64,000 nucleotides of DNA from the NCBI RefSeq assembly GCF_001439915.1, contig NZ_LMBW01000010.1, forward strand, positions 832 to 64,831. Direction: 5' to 3'. Source of the stretch: Fredinandcohnia humi (GTDB lineage: Bacteria > Bacillota > Bacilli > Bacillales > Bacillaceae_L). Numbering within the stretch: position 1 is the first letter of the stretch; every line of letters starts with the position of its first letter. A program made the translations under genes and the position numbers. The notes under the pieces are model-generated. The model did not search any database and had not been told where the DNA came from. It was given only the letters and a program-made list of their open reading frames with translations. Shown here piece by piece: positions 25,279 to 33,296 of the stretch.

Positions 25279-26144
25279 TGAGTGAAGTGATTTTAAGTGT
25301 GATTGGAACTGCACAAGATGGGGGTCTACCACAGGCTAATTGTTTTTGTGAAAATTGTAAAAGGGCCATGGAAGACCCACGGTTTAAAAGAACTGCTGCA
25401 TCCTTAGCGATTATTTTGCCAGAAGAGAACAAATGGCATTTAATTGACGCTACTCCTGATTTGAGAGAACAAATGGCACGTGTGCAAATGAGATATGCAA
25501 TGGAATCAAAGCTGATGAGCAGTATTTTTCTAACCCATGCCCATATTGGACATTATCCAGGCTTGATGTTTTTAGGAAAAGAAGCAATTAATTCTCATCA
25601 ATTACCTGTGATGGCTGGGGCGAAAATGAAAAAAATGCTAGAAAATGATGCACCATGGAGTCAGTTAACTGCCCTTGAAAATATAGATGTCCAAGAAATC
25701 AAAGAAGGACAATCTGTAACTGTTACTTCAGAAGTAACAGTTACACCAGTACTCGTTCCGCATAGAAATGAGTTTTCTGAGACTTTTGCTTATTGGATTG
25801 AAGGACCGAACAAGAAAGTATTGTTTATTCCAGATATTGATCGTTGGGATGAATGGGATGTCGATATAAAGGAAGCGGCGAAGGAGGCCAACATTTGTAT
25901 ACTCGACGGGACGTTTTATTCCTCGCAGGAACTTGCAAATATCGGGCGTGACTTTCGGGAAGTTCCACATCCACTCATAACAGAGACGATGGAGCTGCTA
26001 GGGGATCTAGTAGAAGAAACGAAGATTTACTTTACACATCTAAACCATTCAAATCCAGTATTAAAAAAAGACGGAACACTACGAAAAGAAATCGAAGCAA
26101 AAGGCTTCTACATCGCAGACGAACAAATGGAACTTAAAATATAA
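25278..26144 (+). CDS. MBL-fold metallo-hydrolase, PqqB-like
   Basis: A 288-residue metallo-beta-lactamase-fold protein. It starts VILSVIGTAQDGGLPQANCF, shared with PqqB-type proteins, and has a Cys pair CFCENC (about 22-27). The metal motif is THAHIGHYPG (about 85-94), with later ligands in PHRNEF, DGTFYS and the final THLNHSNP. GTG 25278 shares a base with the nhaC stop, so both are one operon. PqqB helps in PQQ production, but no other pqq genes are here and many Bacillaceae carry this relative alone; the true substrate is unknown. Confidence 0.82.
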   Translation: MSEVILSVIGTAQDGGLPQANCFCENCKRAMEDPRFKRTAASLAIILPEENKWHLIDATPDLREQMARVQMRYAMESKLMSSIFLTHAHIGHYPGLMFLGKEAINSHQLPVMAGAKMKKMLENDAPWSQLTALENIDVQEIKEGQSVTVTSEVTVTPVLVPHRNEFSETFAYWIEGPNKKVLFIPDIDRWDEWDVDIKEAAKEANICILDGTFYSSQELANIGRDFREVPHPLITETMELLGDLVEETKIYFTHLNHSNPVLKKDGTLRKEIEAKGFYIADEQMELKI

Positions 26145-26147
26145 ATT

Positions 26148-26235
26148 GTGGGACACGGGGTGCACCATAAACCGCGTCCCCTTTTTTGGTCCCGATAACA
26201 TTAAAACCTGGGACGATGAACCTGCCCCCCCAACC
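26148..26235. repeat. GGGAC/GTCCC dispersed repeat, A+B pair
   Basis: The A copy (26148-26187) has GTGGGACACGGGG and CCGCGTCCCC with a T-run; its centre is diverged. The B copy (26208-26235) has CTGGGACGATGAACCTGCCC. The pair ends the nhaC-MBL operon. Confidence 0.8.
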
Positions 26236-26333
26236 CGTGATTCCTATCACTAAATTTTTCGTGCATTTAGCGTATGCTATAGGTAGAGAAAATCATGCGG
26301 TACGGATAAATGGTGGAGGAGGATGGGGTTAAA

Positions 26334-26852
26334 ATGAGAATAGAGGATCCTAATATAATTGAATTAAGTGCTCCACTGCAACAATTAAAGGATGAGCATA
26401 TTTCGTTAAGGGCAGACATGGACCGTTTCTATGAAATTGCGGAAGAAATAGAGTTCGAATCAGGCCCTGAGGTGCTTGAATTGTTTTGGCATTTATTTGA
26501 GCGGGTTTTGGCTTTTAATGATAAGCTCGCGGCACATTCGAAACGTGAGGATGATGGGGTGTTCCCGATGATGGCAAGACGTCTTGGAGAGAAGGATCGG
26601 ACAATTGAAACAATGGAATACGAGCATAAGAAAGCAGAACAACATCTAAAGGATTTTCTTGAAGAAGCCGCTCAAATGGGTGATACCCTTGATGAATATG
26701 ATGCACAAACCATTACAGTAAACGCAGTCCAAGCTTATGCGACATTAACACAACATTTCGCTAAGGAAGAAAATATGCTGTTTCCGTTGGCGGAGAAAAT
26801 ATTGTCAACGGAAGAAATGAATGAGCTCGGGCGAATGCTCCGGGATTTATAA
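26334..26852 (+). CDS. Hemerythrin-like (HHE) domain protein
   Basis: A 172-residue four-helix protein of the hemerythrin HHE group. Candidate diiron ligands lie in LKDEHISLRADMDRF (His near 17), HLFERVLAF, AAHSKREDDGVFPMM (His near 70, Glu near 73), MEYEHKKAEQHL and LTQHFAKEENMLFPLAE. Such proteins bind O2, NO or iron, or store stress signals. ATG 26334 is 10-15 bases after GGAGGA; the earlier in-frame ATG 26310 precedes that site. It is followed by a terminator hairpin. Confidence 0.87.
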   Translation: MRIEDPNIIELSAPLQQLKDEHISLRADMDRFYEIAEEIEFESGPEVLELFWHLFERVLAFNDKLAAHSKREDDGVFPMMARRLGEKDRTIETMEYEHKKAEQHLKDFLEEAAQMGDTLDEYDAQTITVNAVQAYATLTQHFAKEENMLFPLAEKILSTEEMNELGRMLRDL

Positions 26853-26867
26853 AAAATTAAAAATTTG

Positions 26868-26894
26868 GGCCACGAATTCAGATTCGTGGTCTTT
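26868..26894 (+). terminator. Intrinsic terminator after the hemerythrin gene
   Basis: GGCCACGAAT (26868-26877) pairs with ATTCGTGGTC (26882-26891) with one G-U pair; the T-run is short. Confidence 0.6.
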
Positions 26895-27015
26895 GTCACA
26901 TTTTCCTATGAATAAATAACTAAAAGTTCAATCTTTTGGAAATTATTAAATAAAGTGATTGACATAAAGATAATTTGGGTGTAATTTAATAACAATAAAC
27001 TAAATACCATTTTAT

Positions 27016-27114
27016 TCTTATCCAGAGAGGTGGAGGGACTGGCCCTTCGAAGCCTCGGCAACAGACATATTGTACTGTGCCAATTCCAGCAAGCGTTAAG
27101 CTTGAGAGATAAGA
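27016..27114 (+). promoter_or_regulatory. SAM (S-box) riboswitch aptamer
   Basis: Clear S-box conserved blocks in order: CTTATCCAGAGAGGTGGAGG, GACTGGCCC, GAAGCCTCGGCAACAG, GTGCCAATTCCAGCAAG and GAGAGATAAG closing P1. In bacilli this RNA binds S-adenosylmethionine and turns off sulfur, methionine or cysteine genes by termination. The antiterminator strand AAGAAGAG (27111-27118) is complementary to CTCTTCTT in the terminator. Confidence 0.97.
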
Positions 27115-27140
27115 AGAGAGTATTGAACGATGTACGTATG

Positions 27141-27168
27141 CCCTCTTCTTGTTAGAAGGGGGTTTTTA
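27141..27168 (+). terminator. S-box expression-platform terminator
   Basis: CCCTCTTCT pairs with AGAAGGGGG, then TTTTTATTTT. Its 5' arm competes with the antiterminator, so high SAM should stop transcription here. Confidence 0.93.
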
Positions 27169-27250
27169 TTTTGGTCAAAAATGAATGAATTGCCAAACTG
27201 CTCAACCAACGGTAAAGAAATGATACACATCTTTAACAAGGAGGGGTTAC

Positions 27251-27415
27251 ATGGCGAAGCTCGATGAATCAAAGGTGAAACATATTTTATCTACCTTGGA
27301 GAAGTTGGAATTTGGATCAATTGTGATTTCCGTCCACAATGGGGAAATCACCCAAATCGATTCAACGGAAAAGAAGCGTTTTTCATTGCAAAAATCCACA
27401 TCACTCAAAGTCTAA
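27251..27415 (+). CDS. yezD: YezD-family small protein (DUF2292)
   Basis: A 54-residue protein, MAKLDESKVKHILSTLEKLE then FGSIVISVHNGEITQIDSTE and KKRF. The GSIVISVHNGEITQID core is the YezD/DUF2292 signature. In Bacillus, YezD-family genes recur beside SAM riboswitches and sulfur genes, as here; the molecular function is unknown. ATG 27251 follows AAGGAGG. A long hairpin with a T-run follows, so it may be transcribed partly on its own before the oxidoreductase genes. Confidence 0.88.
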   Translation: MAKLDESKVKHILSTLEKLEFGSIVISVHNGEITQIDSTEKKRFSLQKSTSLKV

Positions 27416-27450
27416 CAAAAAACACTAAATAATTTGCCGATTAGACGACT

Positions 27451-27510
27451 AAAGGCATCTTTATTTTAAAACGTCCATTTGTGACGTTTTGGGTAAATAT
27501 GCCTTTTTTT
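27451..27510 (+). terminator. Long terminator-like hairpin between yezD and the FMN reductase gene
   Basis: AAAGGCAT (27451-27458) pairs with ATGCCTTT (27498-27505) and an inner AAAACGTC/GACGTTTT stem (27468-27475 with 27483-27490), followed by a T-run. It could attenuate the downstream genes. Confidence 0.75.
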
Positions 27511-27636
27511 ATTCGTTTTTGTCTAGATGGAAGGAGAAGTTTGGATGTTTTTTCAATGGCCTTGGTGAGTATGAGCCTGTGGTCATAAAAATGAATAGAT
27601 TTGAAGATTACAAAAACAGCAGAAGGGATGATCAAA

Positions 27637-28182
27637 ATGAGTGAAATCATCATTTTATCGGGAAGCTCTGCGGAAAGTTCTAGAACAGATTTAGTTCTAC
27701 AATATGTCGGAAAGAAGCTTAAACATGAGGGGTTTTCAGTCACCCAAGTATCCGTTCGGCAGATTCCTTCTGATGACATATTCAATCTGAAGTTTGATAG
27801 TCCAGCCCTTAAGAATCTAACGTTACTAATCCAAGGGGCACAAGTGGTTATTATCGGATCCCCGGTTTATAAGGCAGCCTACACAGGAGTTCTGAAGGCC
27901 GTACTAGATTTGCTTCCCCAAGATGTGTTGGCACGAAAAACCGTATTACCAATCATGACAGGTGGAAGCCCGGCTCATTTACTAGCTATTGAATTCAGTC
28001 TTAAACCTTTACTGGCTGCATTAAAGGGGCAAAGCCTACAGGGAGTTTATTTTCAAGATTGCCAAATTGATAAAACACAAGTAGTCAATCCTATTATCGA
28101 TGTGAATGTTTTAGAAAGACTGAAAAAGGAGCTTTATTACTTTATTGAGGCAGTAAATCAGAGAAAACATTTTGCTTTATAA
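27637..28182 (+). CDS. ssuE: NAD(P)H-dependent FMN reductase, SsuE type
   Basis: A 181-residue flavodoxin-fold FMN reductase. It starts IIILSGSSAESSRTDLVLQY (the FMN-phosphate loop, residues 4-23), and has GSPVYKAAYTGVLKAVLDLL (about 89-108), the family's substrate loop, then PIMTGGSPAHLLAIE. It supplies reduced FMN to two-component flavin monooxygenases. The neighbouring gene encodes just such an enzyme. ATG 27637 follows AGAAGGG; the earlier TTG 27601 is rejected. Being downstream of the S-box, it should be expressed when SAM is low. Confidence 0.88.
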   Translation: MSEIIILSGSSAESSRTDLVLQYVGKKLKHEGFSVTQVSVRQIPSDDIFNLKFDSPALKNLTLLIQGAQVVIIGSPVYKAAYTGVLKAVLDLLPQDVLARKTVLPIMTGGSPAHLLAIEFSLKPLLAALKGQSLQGVYFQDCQIDKTQVVNPIIDVNVLERLKKELYYFIEAVNQRKHFAL

Positions 28183-28208
28183 AATGAATGAAAAAGGAGC
28201 TAATTATA

Positions 28209-29594
28209 ATGACAAAGAAAAGAATATATTTAAATGCGTTTGATATGAATTGTGTTGGGCATCAATCCCCGGGCTTATGGACACATCCTGAGGATGAATC
28301 CCATCGCTATAAAGATAGCGAGTATTGGATTGAACTTGCGAAGCTTTTAGAAAAGGGTAGATTCGATGCTATTTTTCTAGCAGATGTACTGGGACCGTAT
28401 GATGTGTATCAAGGGTCTAGAGATGCCGCGATTCGTCAAGGTGCTCAAACACCTGTTAATGACCCATCACTTGTGGTGCCATTGATGTCAGCGGTGACAA
28501 AGCATCTAGGCTTTGGGGTCACTGCGTCTGTTACACATGAGCATCCTTATACATTTGCCCGCAGGATGTCTACTTTGGATCATATTACAAAGGGGCGTGT
28601 AGGCTGGAATATTGTTACCTCTTATCTGAAAAGCGCCGCTGTCAATATGGGATTAGAGGACCAAATTAAGCATGATGAGCGGTACGATATTGCTGAAGAA
28701 TATTTACAAGTTTGCTATAAATTGTGGGAAGGGAGCTGGGAGGATGATGCTGTTTTATTAGACAAAGAGAATGGGATTTTCGCAGACCCGAGTAAGGTCC
28801 ATGACATCAACCATGAAGGAAAGTATTATAAAGTCCCTGGTGCCCAACTTTGTGAACCTTCCCTACAAAGAACTCCGGTACTTTATCAAGCGGGAACATC
28901 CGCAAAGGGTCGGACCTTTGCTGGTAAAAATGCAGAATTAATCTTTATTGGGGCGCCAACAAAGAACGCAGCTAAGCATTCAGTTAAGAAATTGCGTGAA
29001 GAGGCGATAAAATCTTGCAGGGCACCAGAGGAATTAAAAATACTTACTTGTATTACACCAATCGTTGGCCGAACAGAAGAAGAAGCATATGAAAAATTCA
29101 ATGAATATCAAAAACATGTAAGCTATGAAGGTGCATTAGCCCTTCTTGGTGGCTGGACTGGGATTGATTTTTCAGAATATGGTCCGCATGAAAATCTTAC
29201 GTTTGTAAAAAATGATGCGATTCAATCAACAGTCGAAAACTTTACACGAATTGATTCCGATAAACAATGGACAATAGATGAAATTAAAAAATATACGGGA
29301 ATTGGCGGATTGGGTCCTGTAACCGTTGGAAGCCCAGAACAGGTTGCAGATGATTTGGAGAGTTGGGTGGAAGAGACTGGAGTAGACGGATTTAATATTG
29401 CCTACGCGATTACTCCTGGTACTTTTAAGGATTTCATAGAGCTTGTTGTGCCGATTTTACAAGAAAGAGGTCTTGTACGAAAAGAATATGAAGGTGAAAC
29501 ATTAAGGGATAGCCTATTTGGTCAAGGAAGCCAGTTGCCTGCCCATCATCCTGGAAAGCAATACTCAAAAAAGGCAGCACTAACAGTAAAATAA
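28209..29594 (+). CDS. FMNH2-dependent monooxygenase of the NtaA/SnaA/DszA family
   Basis: A 461-residue bacterial-luciferase-like TIM-barrel monooxygenase. It begins KKRIYLNAFDMNCVGHQSPG, with FDAIFLADVLGPYDVYQGS, TLDHITKGRVGWNIVTSY (family signature, about 127-144) and VLYQAGTSAKGRTFAGKNAE. These enzymes use FMNH2 and O2 to oxidise organosulfur or aminopolycarboxylate compounds. The SAM riboswitch, YezD and the SsuE-type reductase favour release of sulfur from an alkylated or aryl sulfur compound. ATG 28209 is eight bases after AAAGGAG. A terminator follows. Confidence 0.88.
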   Translation: MTKKRIYLNAFDMNCVGHQSPGLWTHPEDESHRYKDSEYWIELAKLLEKGRFDAIFLADVLGPYDVYQGSRDAAIRQGAQTPVNDPSLVVPLMSAVTKHLGFGVTASVTHEHPYTFARRMSTLDHITKGRVGWNIVTSYLKSAAVNMGLEDQIKHDERYDIAEEYLQVCYKLWEGSWEDDAVLLDKENGIFADPSKVHDINHEGKYYKVPGAQLCEPSLQRTPVLYQAGTSAKGRTFAGKNAELIFIGAPTKNAAKHSVKKLREEAIKSCRAPEELKILTCITPIVGRTEEEAYEKFNEYQKHVSYEGALALLGGWTGIDFSEYGPHENLTFVKNDAIQSTVENFTRIDSDKQWTIDEIKKYTGIGGLGPVTVGSPEQVADDLESWVEETGVDGFNIAYAITPGTFKDFIELVVPILQERGLVRKEYEGETLRDSLFGQGSQLPAHHPGKQYSKKAALTVK

Positions 29595-29626
29595 CGCGAT
29601 AAGAAAAAATCACGAACTTATCAATT

Positions 29627-29654
29627 AAGCCTCCGAAATCAACGGGGGCTTTTC
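29627..29654 (+). terminator. Intrinsic terminator after the monooxygenase gene
   Basis: AAGCCTCC (29627-29634) pairs with GGGGGCTT (29644-29651), then TTTT. Confidence 0.82.
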
Positions 29655-29743
29655 TAATTGTTTCTTTTAATAAGGATGATAGAAGGAATTTTGAGATTAG
29701 AAAGTGAATATAGTGTGTAAAAGCTAGTAAAGGGGGAAATTTG

Positions 29744-30556
29744 ATGAGTTTTATTGATGGAAAATATATTGAAGTCGATTCAGGGGTCGAATTATTTGTT
29801 CAAGATGTAGGAGAAGGGGAACCTCTTGTTTTCATCCCAGGTTTTACATTCACTTCTGAGGTTTTTTCAAAGCAAATTGAATACTTTTCAAAAACGAATC
29901 GCGTGATCGTAATCGATCCTAGGAGTCACGGAAGGTCAACTATAGCTCTCCATGGAAACGATTATGTCACACACGGATCTGATTTAGCTTCCGTTCTTCA
30001 AGCATTAGATGTGAAAAATGCAACTCTAGTAGGCTGGTCGTTTGGGTGTTTAACGGTCTGGGAGTATGTCAAGCAAAACGGCTTTGAACAAATTAAATCT
30101 TTAGTATTTGTGGATATGCCGCCAAAATCCTTATCTGTCAATGATGATTGGGTGGAAGGGTCACTCGATGATATTGCTGGAATTTACAATAGTTATTTAC
30201 GAAATTCAGCAGGGCACAGGGCGTTCATAACAAGCTATATCACACAAGTCATGGTGCAAAGAGAGCTTGAGAAAGGGGAGCTAACGTGGCTAATTGAACA
30301 ATCATTAAAAACGCCATATTACATCGCTGGTAATTTATTTGCCTCTGGGATGTTTTCTGATTACCGAGAGGAAGCAAAAAAGGCCAGTAAAGTGGTTCCT
30401 ACATTAACGATTGTTGCGGAGCATTGGGCTGATATTGCCGAAAAGTATACAAACCAATTAACACCAGAATCGCAAGTAGAGGTTCTTGGAGGGCACATGA
30501 TGTTCTGGGAGCATCATGAAAAGTTTAATGAAATTGTAAAAGGCTTTTTAGGTTAG
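29744..30556 (+). CDS. Alpha/beta-fold hydrolase
   Basis: A 270-residue alpha/beta hydrolase. The oxyanion-loop region is PLVFIPGFTFTSEVF, then IDPRSHGRST, the nucleophile elbow GWSFGC (Ser near residue 98), and the catalytic His in LGGHMMFWEH near 248. ATG 29744 follows AAAGGGGG; a TTG directly before it is also in frame. It lies after the monooxygenase terminator, so it may be separately transcribed, though it could act on products of the sulfur operon. The substrate is unknown. Confidence 0.85.
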   Translation: MSFIDGKYIEVDSGVELFVQDVGEGEPLVFIPGFTFTSEVFSKQIEYFSKTNRVIVIDPRSHGRSTIALHGNDYVTHGSDLASVLQALDVKNATLVGWSFGCLTVWEYVKQNGFEQIKSLVFVDMPPKSLSVNDDWVEGSLDDIAGIYNSYLRNSAGHRAFITSYITQVMVQRELEKGELTWLIEQSLKTPYYIAGNLFASGMFSDYREEAKKASKVVPTLTIVAEHWADIAEKYTNQLTPESQVEVLGGHMMFWEHHEKFNEIVKGFLG

Positions 30557-30597
30557 GGTTTACACGAATAGAACTAAAAAATAATGTTAGGTATTAC

Positions 30598-30632
30598 AGG
30601 GCGATCCTCTACAAAGGGTATCGCCCTTTTGT
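30598..30632 (+). terminator. Intrinsic terminator after the hydrolase gene
   Basis: AGGGCGAT (30598-30605) pairs with ATCGCCCT (30620-30627), then TTT. Confidence 0.85.
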
Positions 30633-30667
30633 CTTTTGGGGACAATCACACATTTTTTCGAAGCTAT

Positions 30668-30726
30668 ATTGACATATACAGTTTGACTGTATAAACTAAA
30701 ACTATACAGTTAAACTATATAGTTAA
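30668..30726 (+). promoter_or_regulatory. PadR-type operator/promoter region
   Basis: TATACAGT (30675-30682), three bases, ACTGTATA (30686-30693) is a perfect 8-3-8 palindrome directly after TTGACA (30669-30674). A second dyad ACTATA/TATAGT spans 30701-30723. Both lie just upstream of the PadR gene, as expected for autoregulation. Confidence 0.7.
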
Positions 30727-30746
30727 CCTGAATTGAGGCGACGCAT

Positions 30747-31079
30747 ATGAAGCGTGATAAAAATATTCCACTAACAGAAACAGTATATTACATTCTATTG
30801 GCTTTATTGGAGCCAGCGCATGGATACTTGATCCTTCAAAAAGTGGAGGAGCTTAGCTATGGCCATGTACGAATGGCAGCGGGAACCCTTTATGGGGCCA
30901 TCGATAACTTACTAAAGCTAAAGTTTATCAAGCCGGTCCCAAGCGAGGACAGTAGACGAAAGGTTTATGTCATTACAGAAACAGGAAAAGAAATATTGCA
31001 CTTTGATCTAGAAAGAATGAAGCATATGATTCATATAACCGAAAAAGCTTTCAACAGTGAAAATGGGGTGAAGAGATGA
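30747..31079 (+). CDS. PadR-family transcriptional regulator
   Basis: A 110-residue PadR winged-helix repressor: PLTETVYYILLALLEPAHGY, LQKVEELSYGHVRMAAGTLY (recognition helix), then the wing SRRKVYVITETGKEIL. PadR proteins of this size pair with a DUF2812 membrane protein in many Firmicutes, as here, where the next gene overlaps by four bases. The perfect palindromes upstream are its likely operator. The inducing signal is unknown. Confidence 0.92.
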   Translation: MKRDKNIPLTETVYYILLALLEPAHGYLILQKVEELSYGHVRMAAGTLYGAIDNLLKLKFIKPVPSEDSRRKVYVITETGKEILHFDLERMKHMIHITEKAFNSENGVKR

Positions 31080-31687
31080 GAAAATTGAAGTTTTTCTTGA
31101 ACTTTGAAAAAGAAGAAAAATGGCTGAAAGAAATGGAAGTAAATGGTTATAAATTTGTCGGAAAATCATTCACTTATCAATTTCGCCAAGCAGAACCAGA
31201 AAATGTGAACATCAAAATTGATTATCGTACCTTTAAAAAAAAGGCTGATTTTATCGACTATGTAACTCTTTTTGAGGATTGCGGATGGAAGCATATCGCG
31301 GGAACAAAGAGTTCGGGCACACAATATTTTAAAAAGGTAAGTGAAAGTGCAGACGAGGATATTTTCTCCGATACAGATTCGAAGGCTTTCCGATATAAAA
31401 GATTGTCAGAGATGTATATAATCCTTGCCATATCCTATTTACCTATCTTTGCTGCATTGATTGCAACGGATACGTTCAGTGCTTCAGCCCTATTTCATCC
31501 GAAAGAGTTTTATTTTACGCCAGGTTTGTGGGAAAAAACAGGAGGAGACTTTTGGTTTGCCTTTCTCTTTGAAACACCATTTGCATTCTTCAGGGGAGTA
31601 GGAGCCTTTATTTTCCCAATCGTAGTAATTCTTTACTTCCTTTTTAGCTTCAAGGCCGAACAGCATTATAAGAAGGCATTAAAATAA
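31076..31687 (+). CDS. DUF2812 membrane protein
   Basis: A 203-residue protein. The soluble N-terminal DUF2812 part (FFLNFEKEEKWLKEMEVNGY, then DYRTFKKKADFIDYVTLFED and GWKHIAGTKSSGTQYF) is followed by two hydrophobic segments (about 112-130 and 175-193). Genes of this family nearly always follow a PadR regulator, and the ATGA overlap supports co-expression. The function is unknown; a role in envelope stress has been suggested for some relatives but cannot be shown here. Confidence 0.88.
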   Translation: MRKLKFFLNFEKEEKWLKEMEVNGYKFVGKSFTYQFRQAEPENVNIKIDYRTFKKKADFIDYVTLFEDCGWKHIAGTKSSGTQYFKKVSESADEDIFSDTDSKAFRYKRLSEMYIILAISYLPIFAALIATDTFSASALFHPKEFYFTPGLWEKTGGDFWFAFLFETPFAFFRGVGAFIFPIVVILYFLFSFKAEQHYKKALK

Positions 31688-31694
31688 AGATACT

Positions 31695-31731
31695 AAAAGG
31701 ACAGTTCTTCCGGTGAAGTTTCTGTCCTTTA
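31695..31731. terminator. Bidirectional terminator between DUF2812 and DedA genes
   Basis: AAAGGACAG (31696-31704) pairs with CTGTCCTTT (31722-31730). The A and T runs flank it on both sides, fitting the two convergent genes. Confidence 0.8.
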
Positions 31732-32325
31732 TTGTCTTACTAATTTTCTTCTATTTAAATAAACAATACCCAGCACAATAATGAGTGTTAACCCAATTAA
31801 GTAAATGCTGTAGTGGTTCATCATCATTCCAACCTTCATCCAATTCTTACCCAATTCATGCCCTAATGTAATGAAAGTAAAGCTCCAAAAGATAGCCCCG
31901 GAGTAGGCAAAAACGGCAAATCTTTTAAACCGCAAGTAATTTATTCCGGCAAGGTAAGCTGTAATATGCCGGACCCCAGGTATAAAGTACCCAAGAAATA
32001 ATAAATAAGGTCCGAATTTATTAAAAAGCTTGCTCGTTGTGTCTATTCTTTTTTCTGTTAGATGAAGTTTAGGACCAAACTTCCGAAGAAAAGGAATTCC
32101 TAATTTTATTCCTAAATAATAGCTAATTGTGATTCCGATAATTGATCCAATCGAAGCACTTAATAAAGAGAGGGAATATAACATTTTACCTTGATAAACG
32201 GTGTATCCCACATAGGTAAGAAGAATTTCATCAGGGAGCGGTAACCCAATGATCCCTGCAGCCAATACTATAATTAAGCCAAAATAGCCATAATGCTCCA
32301 ATAAATAAAATAACTGCTCTCCCAT
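31729..32325 (-). CDS. DedA-family (SNARE-associated/VTT) membrane protein
   Basis: A 198-residue DedA/VTT-domain protein with five to six hydrophobic segments. Family signatures are GLIIVLAAGIIGLPLPDEIL near the N-terminus, SASIGSIIGITISYYLGIKLG, and FLGYFIPGVRHITAYLAGIN with the conserved R and G-loop. DedA proteins transport lipids such as undecaprenyl phosphate or phosphatidylethanolamine across the membrane. ATG 32325 follows GGAAAGGG; the longer frame to 32358 has no better ribosome site. Confidence 0.9.
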   Translation of the reverse strand: MGEQLFYLLEHYGYFGLIIVLAAGIIGLPLPDEILLTYVGYTVYQGKMLYSLSLLSASIGSIIGITISYYLGIKLGIPFLRKFGPKLHLTEKRIDTTSKLFNKFGPYLLFLGYFIPGVRHITAYLAGINYLRFKRFAVFAYSGAIFWSFTFITLGHELGKNWMKVGMMMNHYSIYLIGLTLIIVLGIVYLNRRKLVRQ

Positions 32326-32524
32326 ATTCGATGACCCTTTCCAAATGCATTGTACCACGGGCAGTTCGACTGGTTCCGTTAGTAATAAAGGACTAAAACG
32401 TGATGTTTGTCCATAACAACCTTGCGTCTATCATACTATATTAGAAAGTGGGATGGAAGAAAGTAAGGAGAATTAGTAGAGGCAATTGAAATTGAAACAT
32501 AAACGTAGACTAAAATTGAGTAAC

Positions 32525-32745
32525 CAGTGAAGTTAAAAATAAACGGAGTTTTTCCGGTTGCCTGGAGAATAGAGCTCGATTCGGTGTATATAAGTGGAGA
32601 TTTTCCGATTAGGCAAAGCAAAATTACCCATTTTTACGTTTTTAGAGTAAATAGTCGGAGTCTTTCCGTCTATTTAACCTATTTTCAGTTCTATTTCCTA
32701 AATAAGCGAAATTTCTCCGCTTACTTAGGAAACTTGCTTTAGCAT
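32525..32745. repeat. CGGAnTTTTCCG dispersed repeat cluster, copy 1
   Basis: Units with CGGAGTTTTTCCG, GTGGAGATTTTCCGA, GTCGGAGTCTTTCCG and GCGAAATTTCTCCGC occur one after another. The segment AGAATAGAGCTCGATTCGG plus ATATAAGTGGAGATTTTCCG is shared with 35394-35475. Each unit can fold as a small hairpin. Nothing was recognised between here and 32940. Confidence 0.75.
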
Positions 32746-32941
32746 CTAATGAACTTGTAAAACTTACGGGTGGTTTTGTGAAAAAAAGAAAGTTTTAAAA
32801 AAGGCTAAGGGATTGCATCTCAAAGACTTTTTGACTGTGAAATATACTTTGAATTATGCTGTGAAGTATATGTAATTTGCTATTTGATCCGGTCTGCAAT
32901 TTACCGTTGATTATGGGACTATCTTTTTCCTATAACTAATA

Positions 32942-32979
32942 AAAACTACCCTCATATCCTAAAGAGGGTAGTTTTATTT
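32942..32979 (+). terminator. Terminator-like hairpin, first of two with the same stem
   Basis: AAAACTACCCTC (32942-32953) pairs perfectly with GAGGGTAGTTTT (32964-32975), then ATTTT. No gene ends nearby on the plus strand. Confidence 0.7.
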
Positions 32980-33090
32980 TAATTTACACTATTACGCCAC
33001 TTAATCCCACGATACATTAAAGACCTTTCTCCATATGAAAGGCAAAGCCAGTATGGCAAGGGCAAGGTAAATAAGTTTTAGGTATAAAAG

Positions 33091-33127
33091 AAAACTACCC
33101 TATCATCCAGATTGGGGTAGTTTTTGA
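33091..33127 (+). terminator. Terminator-like hairpin, second of two with the same stem
   Basis: AAAACTACCC (33091-33100) pairs with GGGTAGTTTT (33115-33124), then T. It repeats the hairpin at 32942. Between the two, the minus strand reads as a short hydrophobic peptide (LIYLALAILALPFIWRKVF) without a start codon. Confidence 0.65.
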
Positions 33128-33140
33128 TGTTATAAGTGCG

Positions 33141-33177
33141 ATGGGCACCAGTGTAACCGTCCCCATGGTCCCGCACC
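33141..33177. repeat. GGGAC/GTCCC dispersed repeat, diverged A copy
   Basis: GGGCACCAGTGTAACCGTCCC followed by TGGTCCCGCACC; recognisable but degenerate. Nothing further is recognised up to 33296. Confidence 0.55.
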
Positions 33178-33296
33178 TGGTTTCTAAACCACACTTGGTC
33201 TATTAAAAAATAATTCTTTACAATCCGAGGAACATGTCATGGATGAAATAACTTTATCTAGGGGTTCACTATATATGTAGGGATAATCAATTTCAT

